This document shows, piece by piece, positions 22,056-32,461 of a stretch of 64,000 nucleotides of DNA (positions are counted from its first letter, which is position 1; every line of letters begins with the position of its first letter). This stretch comes from Nevskiaceae bacterium (GTDB lineage: Bacteria; Pseudomonadota; Gammaproteobacteria; Nevskiales; Nevskiaceae), in NCBI GenBank assembly GCA_004298465.1, contig SCRT01000018.1, positions 186,001 through 250,000 on the forward strand, written 5' to 3'. Both the position numbers and the translations under genes were made by a program. A model generated the notes under the pieces. It searched no databases, was not told the DNA's origin, and worked only from the letters and a program-made list of their open reading frames with translations.

Positions 22056-22132
22056 AGCTTTGCGTGTCCAGGCGTACCGCTTGCGCGGTTCGTCCGGGTC
22101 GGCGGCCCGCAACAGCAGGGGCATCAACTCGC

Positions 22133-22138
22133 TACAAT
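22133..22138 (+). promoter_or_regulatory. possible -10 element for aspS
   Basis: TACAAT lies 40 bases before the aspS start in the gap after the FmdB-like gene. I see no good -35 box at the right distance, so this is a weak call. Confidence 0.3.
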
Positions 22139-22177
22139 ACCTGCTTTCCCCCGCGAATCCAGTAGAAAGCTCGAAGC

Positions 22178-23971
22178 ATGCGCACGCACTATTGCGGTCA
22201 GGTGACCGAAACGGCAGTCGGGACGGACGTGACCGTCTGTGGGTGGGTGCATCGCCGGCGCGACCATGGCGGCGTGATCTTCGTCGACCTGCGTGACCGT
22301 GAAGGCTTGCTGCAGGTGGTTTTCGACCCGGATCGGGCCGAGATTTTCGCCCAGGCTGAACGCCTACGCTCCGAGTTCGTCATTCAGGTGACCGGTCGCG
22401 TGCGGCCACGCCCGGAAGGCACCATGAACGCCAACCTGCCGACCGGCAAGGTGGAAGTGCTGGCCCACGCACTGGTGGTCCACAACCGGGCGGAGCCGCC
22501 GCCTTTCCAGCTCGATGACCCGGACGTCGGCGAAGATACGCGCCTGAAGTACCGCTACATCGACCTGCGCCGGCCGCAGATGCAGGAAAACCTGCGTTTC
22601 CGTCATCGCGTCATCCAGCATATCCACCGCTACATGGACGAACAGGGCTTCGTCGAGGTGGAAACGCCGATCCTGACGCGGGCCACGCCGGAAGGCGCAC
22701 GCGACTACCTCGTGCCCAGCCGCACGCAGCCGGGTCACTTCTTCGCCCTGCCGCAGTCGCCGCAGCTGTTCAAGCAATTGCTGATGGTGGGCGGGCTGGA
22801 CCGCTACTACCAGATCGCGCGCTGCTTCCGCGACGAAGACCTGCGCGCTGACCGCCAGCCGGAATTCACGCAGCTCGACGTCGAGACCTCCTTCCTGACC
22901 CAGGACGAGGTCATGGACATCATGGAAGAGCTGTTCCGCCGCCTGTTCCAGGAAGTGATGCACGTGGAGCTGCCGAGCCCGCTGCCGCGCATGGGCTATG
23001 CCGAGGCCATGGCGCGCTTCGGTTCCGACAAGCCAGACCTGCGCAACCCGCTGGTACTCGTCGACATCAAGGACCTGGTCGCGGACAGCGAATTCAAGGT
23101 CTTTGCGCACCCGGCCCAGGACCCAGCCAGCCGCGTCACCGTGCTGCGCGTACCGAGCGGCGCCACCATCAGCCGCAGCACCATCGACGGCTATACGCAG
23201 TTCGTGGCGCGTTACGGCGCCCGCGGTCTGGCGTGGATCAAGGTCAACGACGTCGCCGCCGGACGTGACGGCCTGCAGTCGCCGATCGTCAAGAATCTTT
23301 CCGATGCGGCGCTCGCCGGCATCCTGGAGCGCACGCACGCCGCGAACGGCGACCTGCTGTTCTTCGGTGCCGACCGCGCCACCGTGGTATCCGCCGCGCT
23401 TGGCGCGCTGCGCCTGAAGCTGGCCGCCGACCTGGACCTGAACCGCAAGGAGTGGCAGGCGCTGTGGGTCGTCGACTGGCCGATGTTCGAGTTCGACGAC
23501 AAGGAAAAGCGCTGGGTGGCGCTGCACCATCCGTTCACGATGCCGCGCGTCAACAGTGCGGATGAACTTGCCGGCGACCCGGCCAACGTGCTGTCCAGCG
23601 GCTACGACCTCGTGCTCAACGGCATCGAGGTCGGCGGCGGCAGCGTGCGCATCCACCACCAGGACATCCAGCAGGCGGTGTTCCGGCTGCTCGGCATCGG
23701 CCTGGAGGAAGCACAGGAGAAGTTCGGCTTCCTGCTCGAAGCGCTGCGCGCCGGCGCACCGCCGCATGCCGGCATGGCGCTCGGCCTCGACCGCCTCATC
23801 ATGTTGATGGTCGGTGCGGAATCGATCCGTGAAGTGATCGCTTTCCCGAAGACGCAGACGGCACAGGACCCGATGACCGGCGCGCCGGGCACCGTGGATG
23901 CGCGCCAGCTGCGCGAGCTGTCGATCCGCAGTACGGCCGTGTCGAAGGCCGCTGCGAACGTTTCAGGGTAA
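22178..23971 (+). CDS. aspS: aspartyl-tRNA synthetase
   Basis: Class II aminoacyl-tRNA synthetase, 597 residues, bacterial type with the GAD insertion domain. The N-terminal OB anticodon-binding domain begins [20 protein letters not shown]; motif 2 is seen as [19 protein letters not shown] and motif 3 as [13 protein letters not shown] near the C-terminus. Length and all motifs are normal. Whether it is discriminating (Asp only) or charges tRNA-Asn as well cannot be settled by eye. Confidence 0.97.
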   Translation: MRTHYCGQVTETAVGTDVTVCGWVHRRRDHGGVIFVDLRDREGLLQVVFDPDRAEIFAQAERLRSEFVIQVTGRVRPRPEGTMNANLPTGKVEVLAHALVVHNRAEPPPFQLDDPDVGEDTRLKYRYIDLRRPQMQENLRFRHRVIQHIHRYMDEQGFVEVETPILTRATPEGARDYLVPSRTQPGHFFALPQSPQLFKQLLMVGGLDRYYQIARCFRDEDLRADRQPEFTQLDVETSFLTQDEVMDIMEELFRRLFQEVMHVELPSPLPRMGYAEAMARFGSDKPDLRNPLVLVDIKDLVADSEFKVFAHPAQDPASRVTVLRVPSGATISRSTIDGYTQFVARYGARGLAWIKVNDVAAGRDGLQSPIVKNLSDAALAGILERTHAANGDLLFFGADRATVVSAALGALRLKLAADLDLNRKEWQALWVVDWPMFEFDDKEKRWVALHHPFTMPRVNSADELAGDPANVLSSGYDLVLNGIEVGGGSVRIHHQDIQQAVFRLLGIGLEEAQEKFGFLLEALRAGAPPHAGMALGLDRLIMLMVGAESIREVIAFPKTQTAQDPMTGAPGTVDARQLRELSIRSTAVSKAAANVSG

Positions 23972-24013
23972 TTCGCGGTCCCAAGGCTTTTTACGCCAGC
24001 AACCGGGCAAACC

Positions 24014-25753
24014 ATGCTTCCACACTACCTGCGCACCTTCTCCCTCCATAGTCTCCGGCTCGCTGGGCCCGCCGCGCTGTGTCTGACGATGGGCGCCTGT
24101 GGCGTCGTCGGCAGCGGCATCGGCCCCGAGGAACTGCAGATCCTGACGTCCACCAGCCAGTTGTTCAACGAGGCCAATACGCCGGTGGCCGCCTATACCT
24201 GCGTGGTTGAGCCGGTGACGGCCTCCATGGTGTTCACGGATGGCTCACGAACCAACTTTTCCAATAGTGTGGACTGGACGAGCTCGGATCCGAGCGTCGT
24301 CACCGTCGTCCCGCAGGGCATAGGTGTGCCTGCGCAGTTGCGGCCGCTCAAGCCCGGCGATGTAACTATCACGGCGAGTTATCCGCGCGGTAGCAACCCG
24401 GTGTTGAAGAAGTCCGTGCAGGTCACCGTCAAGGCGCTGACAGACGCGGACCTCGCGATCGGCAAGCAGGACGAGCCGACGCTCTCGTTCGTCCCGGTGG
24501 ACACGACTGCCGGTCTGACGGTCGCTCCTGTCTCGACGCAGCTCGTCCAGCTGGCCGCGAATGAAAGCGGGATCACGCGCAACATGACCGGCCAGGCGCA
24601 GTGGAACGTGTGCACCGATGCCGGCTGCGCCCCAGCCACCAGCCTGCTCAACCAGTTCCAGAACAATGCAGCGGCGTCCCCCCTGCAGTGGACGAAGAAT
24701 CCGCAGACCGGGGCGAACGTGCAGATTCACAGCATTCTGCCCACGGCCGCCGGGCAGCACTTCTTCCTGCAGGCGACGCTGGGCGACCAGCTTGCCCAGG
24801 ATGGCACGACGGCCACCACGTTCTGTGCCCAGCCGCTCGTGGCGACGGTGCCGCTCGACGTGGAAAACCTGGCCACGATCGGCATAACCGGCCAGCCGGA
24901 TTCGCTGGGCAGCAACACGCTGGGCTACGGTGCCGGAAGTGATGGGCTTCTGCCCCTCGTGCGCGGCAGCAGCGAAGCGTTCACGCTCGCCGGGACTTTT
25001 GCAAACGGCCAGACGCAGGACCTGACGCTTCAGGGCCAGTTCAAGTCTTCCGACAAGACCATCGCGGACTTCAACTACCAGCTTTTCCTCGGCCAGGCGC
25101 CGACGGTGCCGAATCCAACGCCCAACATCCTGACGGCGCTCGGCTCGACGGCGGCGGGCACGACGCAGGTCACGGCCGTGTTCCCGCCCGACAATGTCGA
25201 CGGCACGGCGCCAGCCGGACAGCTCGTGTCGAATGCGCTGGGCGTGAAGACGCTGGACGGCAAGCTGCAGTCGATTTCCCTGGTTCCGACAACGCCGTTG
25301 CCCATCCAGGCCACGGACAACATCAATTCCGTGTCGCTGTACGCGCTGGGCACGTTCCTGCTGGCCGATGGCACGTCCTTCACCCAGGACGTGTCGCGGC
25401 AGACCGTGTGGGCGGTGACGAACGCGAGCGGGCAGGCCAGCAATTCCGTCGTGATCGTGGCAAATGGTTCCCCGCAGGCCGGTACCGCCGCCGCCAGCAG
25501 CACGAACGCACGGGGGGATACCGCGCTCGTCAACGCCGCCATCACGCCGCTGGCCGGGCAATGCGCCACGGGCGCCCAGAGCTGCGCGACGCTGGCAACG
25601 GGGCAGACCCCGAACGGCCCGGCGCTGACGCTGACCGTGAACGCCGCGGGTGACGTGCCCTCGCCTTCGAGCAGCTCGGAGCCCCTGTCGCCGCCGGGTT
25701 CAGCGCCGGTGCAGCCGGTCATCGCCAATCCGGGTTTCGGCGGGTCATTCTGA
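24014..25753 (+). CDS. large predicted lipoprotein with Big_2-like repeats, unknown
   Basis: 579-residue protein. A signal peptide with lipobox LTMGAC (Cys29) predicts an outer-membrane or periplasmic lipoprotein. After it comes a segment with a bacterial Ig-like (Big_2) pattern: VDWTSSDPSVVTVV followed by GDVTITASYP. A second such pattern is FKSSDKTIADFN with GTTQVTAVFP, and a third QTVWAVTNASG. The rest is rich in Thr, Ala, Gly, Gln and Pro with a Ser/Pro tail. The organisation suggests a surface or cell-envelope beta-sandwich rod. It lies between aspS and glyA, 42 bases after aspS, an unusual place for such a gene. No function can be assigned. Confidence 0.7.
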   Translation: MLPHYLRTFSLHSLRLAGPAALCLTMGACGVVGSGIGPEELQILTSTSQLFNEANTPVAAYTCVVEPVTASMVFTDGSRTNFSNSVDWTSSDPSVVTVVPQGIGVPAQLRPLKPGDVTITASYPRGSNPVLKKSVQVTVKALTDADLAIGKQDEPTLSFVPVDTTAGLTVAPVSTQLVQLAANESGITRNMTGQAQWNVCTDAGCAPATSLLNQFQNNAAASPLQWTKNPQTGANVQIHSILPTAAGQHFFLQATLGDQLAQDGTTATTFCAQPLVATVPLDVENLATIGITGQPDSLGSNTLGYGAGSDGLLPLVRGSSEAFTLAGTFANGQTQDLTLQGQFKSSDKTIADFNYQLFLGQAPTVPNPTPNILTALGSTAAGTTQVTAVFPPDNVDGTAPAGQLVSNALGVKTLDGKLQSISLVPTTPLPIQATDNINSVSLYALGTFLLADGTSFTQDVSRQTVWAVTNASGQASNSVVIVANGSPQAGTAAASSTNARGDTALVNAAITPLAGQCATGAQSCATLATGQTPNGPALTLTVNAAGDVPSPSSSSEPLSPPGSAPVQPVIANPGFGGSF

Positions 25754-25780
25754 TCATCAAGTCTGGAAAATCTAAGGACC

Positions 25781-27064
25781 ATGTGGACTGCAACGAAGAA
25801 TCTCGCGGATACCGACCCTGACCTGTTTGCCGCCATCGAAGCGGAACGGCGACGCCAGGAAACGCACATCGAGCTGATCGCCTCCGAGAACTACGCCAGT
25901 CCGGCGGTGATGGAGGCGCAAGGCTCGGAGCTGACGAACAAGTATGCGGAAGGCTATCCCGGCCACCGCTACTACGGCGGCTGCGAGCACGTGGACGTGG
26001 CCGAGCAGCTCGCCATCGACCGTGCCAAGGCGCTGTTCGGCTGCGATTTCGCGAACGTCCAGCCACATTCCGGTGCCCAGGCGAATACCGCCATCTACCT
26101 CGCGCTGGTGAAACCCGGCGACACCGTGATGGGCATGAGCCTTGCGCACGGTGGCCACCTGACGCACGGCCACCCGGCGAACTATTCCGGCAAGACTTAT
26201 CACATCGTGACCTACGGGCTGAACGAGGCGACCGGCCTGATCGACTACGATGCCATGCGTGCCACGGCGCTGAAGGAACGCCCGAAACTCCTGATCGGCG
26301 GTTTCTCGGCCTATTCGCGTGTCGTGGACTGGGCGCGCATGCGCGCCATCGCCGACGAGGTCGGGGCGCTGTTCTGGGTCGACATGGCGCACCCGGCCGG
26401 GCTCATTGCCGCCGGGCTCTACGACAGCCCGCTGCCGCACGCCCACGTCGTGACGACCACCACGCACAAGACGCTGCGCGGGCCGCGTGGCGGCATGATC
26501 CTGGCGCAGGGGCAAGCCCCGGAATTCACCAAGAAATTCAATTCCGCCGTGTTTCCCGGCACGCAAGGTGGGCCGCTGATGCATGTCATCGCCGCCAAGG
26601 CCGTGGCGCTGAAGGAAGCGATGGATCCGAGCTTCAAGGTTTACCAGTCCCGCGTGCTCGACAACGCGCGCGCCATGGCCAAAGTATTCGTTGACCGCGG
26701 CTACAAGGTGGTGTCAGGCGGCACGGACGATCACTTGTTCCTCGTCGACCTGGCCGACCGCCCCGTCACCGGCAAGGACGCGGAAGCCGCGCTCGGCCGT
26801 GCCTGGATTACGGTCAACAAGAATGCAGTGCCGGGTGACAAGCGCTCGCCGATGGTCACTTCGGGTCTGCGCATTGGCAGCCCGGCGTCCACCACGCGCG
26901 GCTTCAGCGCCGACGATTTGCGTGCCGTCGCTGGTTGGATCACCGATGTGCTCGACGCCCAGAGCGCGGAACGCGGCGTAGATGACGTGATCACGCGCGT
27001 GCAGCGCGACGTTGCGGCGCTGTGCGCGAGACACCCGGTCTACGGGACGCGCCCGGCGGCGTGA
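25781..27064 (+). CDS. glyA: serine hydroxymethyltransferase
   Basis: PLP enzyme interconverting serine and glycine and charging tetrahydrofolate with one-carbon units; 427 residues. Signature [32 protein letters not shown], and the PLP-lysine motif [13 protein letters not shown] (Lys230). TAAGGA upstream supports the start. It opens the conserved glyA-nrdR-rib gene run; the gap to nrdR is 38 bases. Confidence 0.97.
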   Translation: MWTATKNLADTDPDLFAAIEAERRRQETHIELIASENYASPAVMEAQGSELTNKYAEGYPGHRYYGGCEHVDVAEQLAIDRAKALFGCDFANVQPHSGAQANTAIYLALVKPGDTVMGMSLAHGGHLTHGHPANYSGKTYHIVTYGLNEATGLIDYDAMRATALKERPKLLIGGFSAYSRVVDWARMRAIADEVGALFWVDMAHPAGLIAAGLYDSPLPHAHVVTTTTHKTLRGPRGGMILAQGQAPEFTKKFNSAVFPGTQGGPLMHVIAAKAVALKEAMDPSFKVYQSRVLDNARAMAKVFVDRGYKVVSGGTDDHLFLVDLADRPVTGKDAEAALGRAWITVNKNAVPGDKRSPMVTSGLRIGSPASTTRGFSADDLRAVAGWITDVLDAQSAERGVDDVITRVQRDVAALCARHPVYGTRPAA

Positions 27065-27102
27065 TGCGCCGCCACGGCATGCGGCAGGCGGGATAGGGCG
27101 GC

Positions 27103-27630
27103 ATGCAGTGCCCATTCTGCAAGTGTGCGGATACACGCGTGGTAGATTCGCGGCTGTACGCGGACGGTGCGGAAGTGCGCCGGCGGCGTGAATGCCCGGC
27201 CTGCCACCGTCGGTTCACGACGCACGAGCGCGCGGAACTGGAACTGCCGTTCGTGCAGAAAAACGGTGGCGCCCACGAGCCGTTCAGCGAAGCGAAGCTG
27301 CGCGACGGCATCGAGCGTGCGCTCTACAAGCGCCCGGTGTCCACAGAAGCCGTCGACCGCGCGGTCGAAGAACTCGTGGAACGTATTTCCACGCACGGCG
27401 ATCGTGAAGTGCCGACGCGCCTGATCGGCGAATGGGTGATGGAGAGCCTGCGTGACCTCGATCAGGTGGCGTACGTGCGCTTTGCGTCCGTGTACCGCAA
27501 GTTCGAGGACGTGAACGCATTCCGCGACGTGATCGAACGTCTGGAGCGCGTGCCGACTCCGGCGCAGCGCAAGACGCAACTGTCGTTTTCCGACCTCGTG
27601 CCGGACCCTCTGCCGCCGACCAAGCCGTGA
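27103..27630 (+). CDS. nrdR: transcriptional repressor NrdR
   Basis: 175-residue nucleotide-sensing repressor of ribonucleotide reductase genes. Zinc ribbon [17 protein letters not shown] with ECPACHRRF (two CxxC pairs), then an ATP-cone domain (about 49-140). Overlaps ribD by 4 bases (GTGA), the usual arrangement in gammaproteobacteria. Confidence 0.97.
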   Translation: MQCPFCKCADTRVVDSRLYADGAEVRRRRECPACHRRFTTHERAELELPFVQKNGGAHEPFSEAKLRDGIERALYKRPVSTEAVDRAVEELVERISTHGDREVPTRLIGEWVMESLRDLDQVAYVRFASVYRKFEDVNAFRDVIERLERVPTPAQRKTQLSFSDLVPDPLPPTKP

Positions 27631-28733
27631 CGCGCGCTGACGATGAACGCCACATGCGGCGCGCGCTGGAGCTCGCGGCACGCGGCATCGCCAGTACGCA
27701 CCCCAATCCACATGTGGGCTGCGTGCTGGTGCAGGGCGGCGAGGTCGTCGGCGAAGGCTGGCACCAGCGGGCCGGTGAGGCCCATGCCGAAGTCCACGCG
27801 CTGGCTGCGGCTGGCCACGCGGCGCGCGGAGCGACGGCCTACGTCACGCTGGAACCCTGTAGCCATTTCGGTCGCACGCCACCTTGCGCCGATGCGCTGA
27901 TCGCCGCCGGTGTCATACGCGTGGTGGCGGCCATGCGCGACCCGAACCCGCAAGTGGCGGGCCATGGGTTGGAGCGTCTGCGCGCAGCGGGCGTCATAGT
28001 GGAAACCGGTGTCTGTGAACGCGAAGCGCGTGAATTGAACCGGGGCTTCGTGATGCGCCACGTGCACGGCCGGCCGTGGGTCACGCTCAAGCTTGCAGCA
28101 AGCCTCGATGGGCGCACCGCGCTTGCGAATGGCACTTCGCAATGGATCACCGGTGCCGAGGCGCGTGCCGACGTGCACCACCTGCGTGCGGAGGCCGGTG
28201 CCGTCCTCACCAGCAGCGCAACCGTGCTGGCTGACGACCCGCGCCTGACCGTGCGGCTGCCCGGCGTCTGGCGCCAGCCGGAGCGCATCGTGCTGGACCG
28301 TACCGGCCGCGTGCCGGACACCGCCGCCGTGTGGGCGCCGGGCACGCGCCGCATTGCCGTGCTGGGCGAGGGCATGGCGCTGGAGCGTGGTACGGCACTG
28401 CAGGCGCAAGGCGTGGAAGTTCTGCATGCACCCCTGCAGGCAGACGGCCTGCTGGCGCTGGATGACGTGTTGAAGTTGCTGGCCGGCGTCAACATCAACA
28501 GCGCGTTCGTCGAATGCGGCCCGCGGCTCGCCGGCGCATTCATCGCGGCCGGGCGCGTGGACGAACTGCTGCTGTACGTGGCGCCCCGCCTGCTGGGCGC
28601 GGATGCCCGGGCGCTGGCCGTGTTGCCGCCGTTGCAGGCGCTGGCGGCGTCACCCGGCTGGCGGTTTCACGACGTGACGCGGATCGGCGAAGATCTGCGC
28701 GTGGTGCTGCGCCCTGCAGCCATCCACGACTGA
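27627..28733 (+). CDS. ribD: bifunctional riboflavin deaminase/reductase RibD
   Basis: 368 residues. The N-terminal deaminase has the zinc site HAEVHAL and [11 protein letters not shown]; the C-terminal reductase begins about residue 147 ([17 protein letters not shown]) and includes GPRLAGAF. It converts the GTP cyclohydrolase II product to the ribitylamino-uracil phosphate. GTG start overlapping nrdR. Confidence 0.96.
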   Translation: MTRADDERHMRRALELAARGIASTHPNPHVGCVLVQGGEVVGEGWHQRAGEAHAEVHALAAAGHAARGATAYVTLEPCSHFGRTPPCADALIAAGVIRVVAAMRDPNPQVAGHGLERLRAAGVIVETGVCEREARELNRGFVMRHVHGRPWVTLKLAASLDGRTALANGTSQWITGAEARADVHHLRAEAGAVLTSSATVLADDPRLTVRLPGVWRQPERIVLDRTGRVPDTAAVWAPGTRRIAVLGEGMALERGTALQAQGVEVLHAPLQADGLLALDDVLKLLAGVNINSAFVECGPRLAGAFIAAGRVDELLLYVAPRLLGADARALAVLPPLQALAASPGWRFHDVTRIGEDLRVVLRPAAIHD

Positions 28734-28747
28734 CGGGAGACAAGCAC

Positions 28748-29344
28748 ATGTTCACAGGCATCGTGGCAGCGCAGGGGTGCATCAACGAAGTGACAGAAAC
28801 GGCGGGCGACCGCCGCTTCACGATCGTGACCAAAGACGATTGTCTCGACGCCCTGGTGCTGGGTGACAGCATCGCCGTCAGCGGCGTATGTCTGACGGCC
28901 GTGGCGCGCGTGCCCCATGGCTTCGTGACTGACGTATCTGTGGAAACCCTGCAGCTGACGACGGCTGGCCACTGGCAAGCCGGGCAGGTCGTGAACCTGG
29001 AAACGGCGACGACCCCCGCCACCGCACTTGGCGGGCATCTCGTGCTCGGCCACGTGGATGGCCGTGCACGGCTGGTCGATCTGCACGAGGATGCACGTTC
29101 ACATCGCCTGCGCTTCGAGGCACCGGCCGCGCTGGCACGCTACGTGGCGCGCAAGGGTTCCATCACCCTGGATGGCGTGAGCCTGACGGTGAACACCGTC
29201 GAAGGCACCCGCTTTGGCGTTAACATCATCCCCCTGACATATGCGCACACCACGCTCGGCACGCTGCGGAGCGGCGATGAGGTCAACCTCGAAGTGGATG
29301 TCGTCGCGCGCTATGTCGAACGGCTACTTCAAGCGGGTCAATGA
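28748..29344 (+). CDS. ribE: riboflavin synthase, alpha subunit
   Basis: 198-residue final enzyme of riboflavin synthesis (dismutation of two lumazines). Starts MFTGIVAAQGCI with the conserved GIV, and contains the two lumazine-binding repeats, with SIAVSGVCLTAV in the first and SITLDGVSLTVN in the second. Start at 28748 gives the universal MFTGI N-terminus. It overlaps the next gene by 4 bases. Symbol ribE in the proteobacterial convention (ribC in E. coli). Confidence 0.96.
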   Translation: MFTGIVAAQGCINEVTETAGDRRFTIVTKDDCLDALVLGDSIAVSGVCLTAVARVPHGFVTDVSVETLQLTTAGHWQAGQVVNLETATTPATALGGHLVLGHVDGRARLVDLHEDARSHRLRFEAPAALARYVARKGSITLDGVSLTVNTVEGTRFGVNIIPLTYAHTTLGTLRSGDEVNLEVDVVARYVERLLQAGQ

Positions 29345-30501
29345 CAATGGATTCGAACAACAAGGTGGCACCCTTGCATCCCCAGCCGCTGAAACCGGCA
29401 GACGACATCGAGTCGATCATCGCCGACATGCGTGCCGGCAAGATGGTCATCATGATGGACGACACGGAGCGCGAGAACGAGGGCGACCTCATCATCGCCG
29501 CCAGCCTCGTGCGCGCCGAGGACATCAACTTCATGGCGCGTTACGGCCGCGGGTTGATCTGCCTGACGTTGAGCGCACACCGCTGCCGCCAACTGCGCCT
29601 GCCGCCGATGGTGGCTTACGGTGACGACCTGCACCACACCGCGTTCACGATCTCGATCGAGGCGGCGCGCGGCGTGACCACCGGCATTTCCGCGTTCGAC
29701 CGGGCGCAGACCATCCGTACCGCCGTCAAACCGGACGCACGGCCGGAAGACCTCGTGCAGCCGGGCCACGTGTTCCCCCTGATGGCGCAGCCCGGTGGCG
29801 TGCTGACGCGCGCCGGACATACCGAAGCCGGTTGCGATCTGACGCGCCTGGCAGGGCTGGAACCGGCCGCCGTGATTGTCGAGGTGCTCAAGGAAGACGG
29901 CCACATGGCGCGCCGCCCGGACCTCGAACGGTTTGCACATGAGCACGACCTGAAGCTCGGCACCATTGCCGATCTCATCCGTTACCGCCTGCAGCACGAA
30001 CACACCATCGAGCGTGTCGCCGAGACGCAGATGAAGACGGAATTCGGTGAATTCCGCCTCGTGGCTTACCAGGACGCAGTGGAAAACACGCTGCACATGG
30101 CGCTCATACACGGTACGCTCGACCCGTCCAAGCCCACGCTCGTGCGCGTGCACATGGGCAATACGTTGGCCGACGTCCTCAGCGTCAACCATTCCGATTC
30201 CGCGTGGCCGCTGCGCAGCGCGATGCAACGCGTCGCCCAGGCGGAAAGTGGTGTGCTGGTGATCCTGCGCAAGCCGGAAACACCGCGTGAACTCGTAGAA
30301 CAGATCGTCGGCCTCGGCGCTGCGCGTGGCGCTGCCAACCCGGCAGGCCCCGACAAGCAGGTGCTGCGCACTTACGGCCTTGGTGCACAGATTCTCAAGG
30401 ACCTTGGCGTACAGCGCATGCGCGTTCTGTCCAGCCCCAAGACCATGCACGGTATTTCCGGTTTCGGACTTGAAGTCGTGGAATACGTCGCGTGCGAATG
30501 A
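29341..30501 (+). CDS. ribB: DHBP synthase RibB fused to a degenerate GTP cyclohydrolase II domain (RibBX type)
   Basis: 386 residues. Residues about 20-220 are a complete 3,4-dihydroxy-2-butanone 4-phosphate synthase: [14 protein letters not shown] acidic loop, RYGRGLICL, and [16 protein letters not shown]. Residues about 228-386 align with GTP cyclohydrolase II but the zinc-binding C-x10-CxC segment is replaced by [18 protein letters not shown] (about 268-285), with no cysteine. The domain is therefore very probably not a working cyclohydrolase, as in RibBX proteins of other Proteobacteria. A separate active ribA must exist elsewhere if the pathway works. Annotators often call this ribBA. 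Confidence 0.9.
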   Translation: MTMDSNNKVAPLHPQPLKPADDIESIIADMRAGKMVIMMDDTERENEGDLIIAASLVRAEDINFMARYGRGLICLTLSAHRCRQLRLPPMVAYGDDLHHTAFTISIEAARGVTTGISAFDRAQTIRTAVKPDARPEDLVQPGHVFPLMAQPGGVLTRAGHTEAGCDLTRLAGLEPAAVIVEVLKEDGHMARRPDLERFAHEHDLKLGTIADLIRYRLQHEHTIERVAETQMKTEFGEFRLVAYQDAVENTLHMALIHGTLDPSKPTLVRVHMGNTLADVLSVNHSDSAWPLRSAMQRVAQAESGVLVILRKPETPRELVEQIVGLGAARGAANPAGPDKQVLRTYGLGAQILKDLGVQRMRVLSSPKTMHGISGFGLEVVEYVACE

Positions 30502-30526
30502 TCCGCCCCTGCAGGAAAACCTTGCC

Positions 30527-31036
30527 ATGACTGAAGCTGTCGCGGGCTCCGCACACAAGAGCGAATACGCCCCCGCCGCCCCGCGTGACTCCGCCGCCTT
30601 CCGCGACACCCGCATTGCCCTCATCGGCACGCGCTGGAACGCCGAACTTGTCGATGCACTCGTCGCCGGCAGCTGGCGCTGTCTGGAAGCGTTCGGCGTC
30701 GCACGGGCGCACGTTACTGAAGTGCACGTGCCGGGTGCCTTCGAGCTGCCGCTGGCCGCGGAAGTACTGATGCGCTCCGGGCGAGTGGATGCCGTTGTGG
30801 CGCTGGGTGCCGTTATCCGCGGCGAAACGCCGCACTTCGACTACGTCTGCACGCAGTGCTCGCAGGGCCTGCGCGAGGCCAGCCAGCTGCATCGCATCGC
30901 ACTCGGTTTCGGTGTGCTGACGACGGAAAACGTGGAACAGGCGCGGGCGCGCGCCGGCGACGGGCGCACCAACAAGGGCTACGAGGCGACGGCTGCGGCG
31001 CTGGAGATGGTGGCGCTGATCCGGAGCCTGTCGTGA
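30527..31036 (+). CDS. ribH: 6,7-dimethyl-8-ribityllumazine synthase
   Basis: Condenses the ribitylamino-uracil with dihydroxybutanone phosphate; capsid-like oligomer. 169 residues with VHVPGAFELPLAAEVL, the catalytic-histidine block GAVIRGETPHFDYVC, and GFGVLTTENVEQARAR followed by NKGYEATAAALEM. A 25-residue N-terminal extension is unconserved. It overlaps nusB by 4 bases. Confidence 0.95.
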   Translation: MTEAVAGSAHKSEYAPAAPRDSAAFRDTRIALIGTRWNAELVDALVAGSWRCLEAFGVARAHVTEVHVPGAFELPLAAEVLMRSGRVDAVVALGAVIRGETPHFDYVCTQCSQGLREASQLHRIALGFGVLTTENVEQARARAGDGRTNKGYEATAAALEMVALIRSLS

Positions 31037-31488
31037 CCGGGGAGCCGCGGCACGCGGCACGCGGCGCCAGCCCACGCAGTCTCGCGCGGCGGCTCACCGT
31101 GCAGGCGCTCTACCAGTGGCTGCTCAACGAGACGCCGCCGGAAGTGATGGAGCGCCAGTTCCGCGCCGATCCGGAAGGGCTGGGGCGCGCCGACAAGCGC
31201 TATTTCGACGAATTGCTGAGCGGCACGGTGCCGAAGATCCCGCAGCTCGACGCGTTGCTGGTGCCGCACCTCGACCGCCCGCTCGAACAGCTCGACCCGG
31301 TGGAACACGCCATCCTGCTGCTCGGCGCGCACGAACTGGAGACGGAACAGAGCGTGCCGTGGCGCGTGGTCGTCAATGAATGCGTCGAGCTGACAAAGAC
31401 CTTCGGTGCCGAAGACGGCTACAAGTACGTCAACGGCGTGCTGGATCGCCTCGGACGCCAGTTGCGGCCGGCCGAGGCAGGCGCCTGA
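31033..31488 (+). CDS. nusB: transcription antitermination factor NusB
   Basis: 151-residue all-helical RNA-binding protein of the rRNA antitermination complex (with NusE). Core pattern RRLTVQALYQWLLNE at the start, LEQLDPVEHAILLLGAHEL, PWRVVVNECVELTKTFGAEDGYKYVNGVLD. GTG start at 31033 overlaps the ribH stop, as in the widespread ribH-nusB-thiL order. Confidence 0.95.
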   Translation: MTGEPRHAARGASPRSLARRLTVQALYQWLLNETPPEVMERQFRADPEGLGRADKRYFDELLSGTVPKIPQLDALLVPHLDRPLEQLDPVEHAILLLGAHELETEQSVPWRVVVNECVELTKTFGAEDGYKYVNGVLDRLGRQLRPAEAGA

Positions 31489-31498
31489 GCCTTCACTC

Positions 31499-32461
31499 TT
31501 GGACGAGTTTGCGCTGATCCGCGAGTTCTTCACGAAGCTTGCGCCCCACGGTGGTGATGTCGTGCTCGGAATCGGGGACGACGCCGCCATCCTCGCCGTG
31601 CCGGCGCCGTGGCAGCTTGCCGTGTGCACCGACACGCTTGTTGCCGGGCACCATTTTCCGCTGGATACAGTCCCGGCCGATATCGGTTGGAAGGCGCTCG
31701 CCGTCAATCTTTCCGACCTCGCAGCGATGGGGGCAGTGCCGCGCTGGTTCACGCTGGCGCTCACGCTGCCAGTAGCCGAGGCTGGCTGGTTGGCAGGCTT
31801 CACGCAAGGACTGGCGGCACTGGCGCAGAAGCAATCCGTAGCATTGGTTGGTGGTGACACGACGCGCGGGCCGCTGAGCGTGACCGTCACCGCCGGCGGC
31901 TGGGTCGAACCCGGCACGGCGTTGCGACGCAGCGGCGCGCAGGTGGGCGACGTGGTGTGTGTCACCGGCACGCTGGGCGACGCGGCACTGGCTCTGCGCT
32001 GTCTGACGCCACCATCGGGCGCAAAAGCATGCCCGCCTGCACTGCGTGCGCGACTTGACCGGCCGACGCCGCGTGTTGGCGCTGGCCGTGTGCTGCGCGA
32101 ACACGCCCATGCGGCAATTGACATCTCCGACGGTCTGGCCGCCGACCTCGGGCACATCCTGGCGGCGAGCGGTGTCGGAGCGATGCTACAGGCGGAAGCG
32201 TTGCCGCGCTCCGCCGCATTCAGCGCCTGTGCGTCGGCCGATGCACAGGCGTTGCAATTGCACGGCGGGGACGACTACGAGTTGTGCGCCTGCCTTCCGC
32301 CAGCCGCGGTTGCGGCAGCGCAGGCAGGCTGTGCTCAAGCCGGCGTCGCGCTCACGGTCATCGGCGAAGTCGTGGCCGAGCGCGGCTTGTGGATCGACAC
32401 CGCCGGTGTGCGCAGCCCATGCCCACCACGCGGTTTCGACCACTTTGCAGTTGAAGCATGA
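31499..32461 (+). CDS. thiL: thiamine-monophosphate kinase
   Basis: Last step of thiamine diphosphate synthesis; 320 residues. GIGDDAAIL ATP/metal site, VCTDTLVAGHHF, LAVNLSDLAAMGAVPRW, and AIDISDGLAADLGHIL are typical. The start is uncertain: TTG at 31499, 10 bases after nusB, gives LDEFALIREFF, the normal N-terminus. It overlaps murI by 4 bases. Confidence 0.93.
   Translation: MDEFALIREFFTKLAPHGGDVVLGIGDDAAILAVPAPWQLAVCTDTLVAGHHFPLDTVPADIGWKALAVNLSDLAAMGAVPRWFTLALTLPVAEAGWLAGFTQGLAALAQKQSVALVGGDTTRGPLSVTVTAGGWVEPGTALRRSGAQVGDVVCVTGTLGDAALALRCLTPPSGAKACPPALRARLDRPTPRVGAGRVLREHAHAAIDISDGLAADLGHILAASGVGAMLQAEALPRSAAFSACASADAQALQLHGGDDYELCACLPPAAVAAAQAGCAQAGVALTVIGEVVAERGLWIDTAGVRSPCPPRGFDHFAVEA

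Noticed and set aside
22364-23767. 467-codon open frame on the minus strand across aspS
   Set aside because: It is antisense to a fully conserved aspartyl-tRNA synthetase and its translation is rich in His, Arg, Gln and Val with no motif; a high-GC shadow.
24245-25561. 438-codon minus-strand frame across the large lipoprotein gene
   Set aside because: No start site, no motif, and the plus-strand product has a clear signal peptide and lipobox.
29341-30501. Bifunctional active RibBA
   Set aside because: The cyclohydrolase II zinc cysteines are all missing.
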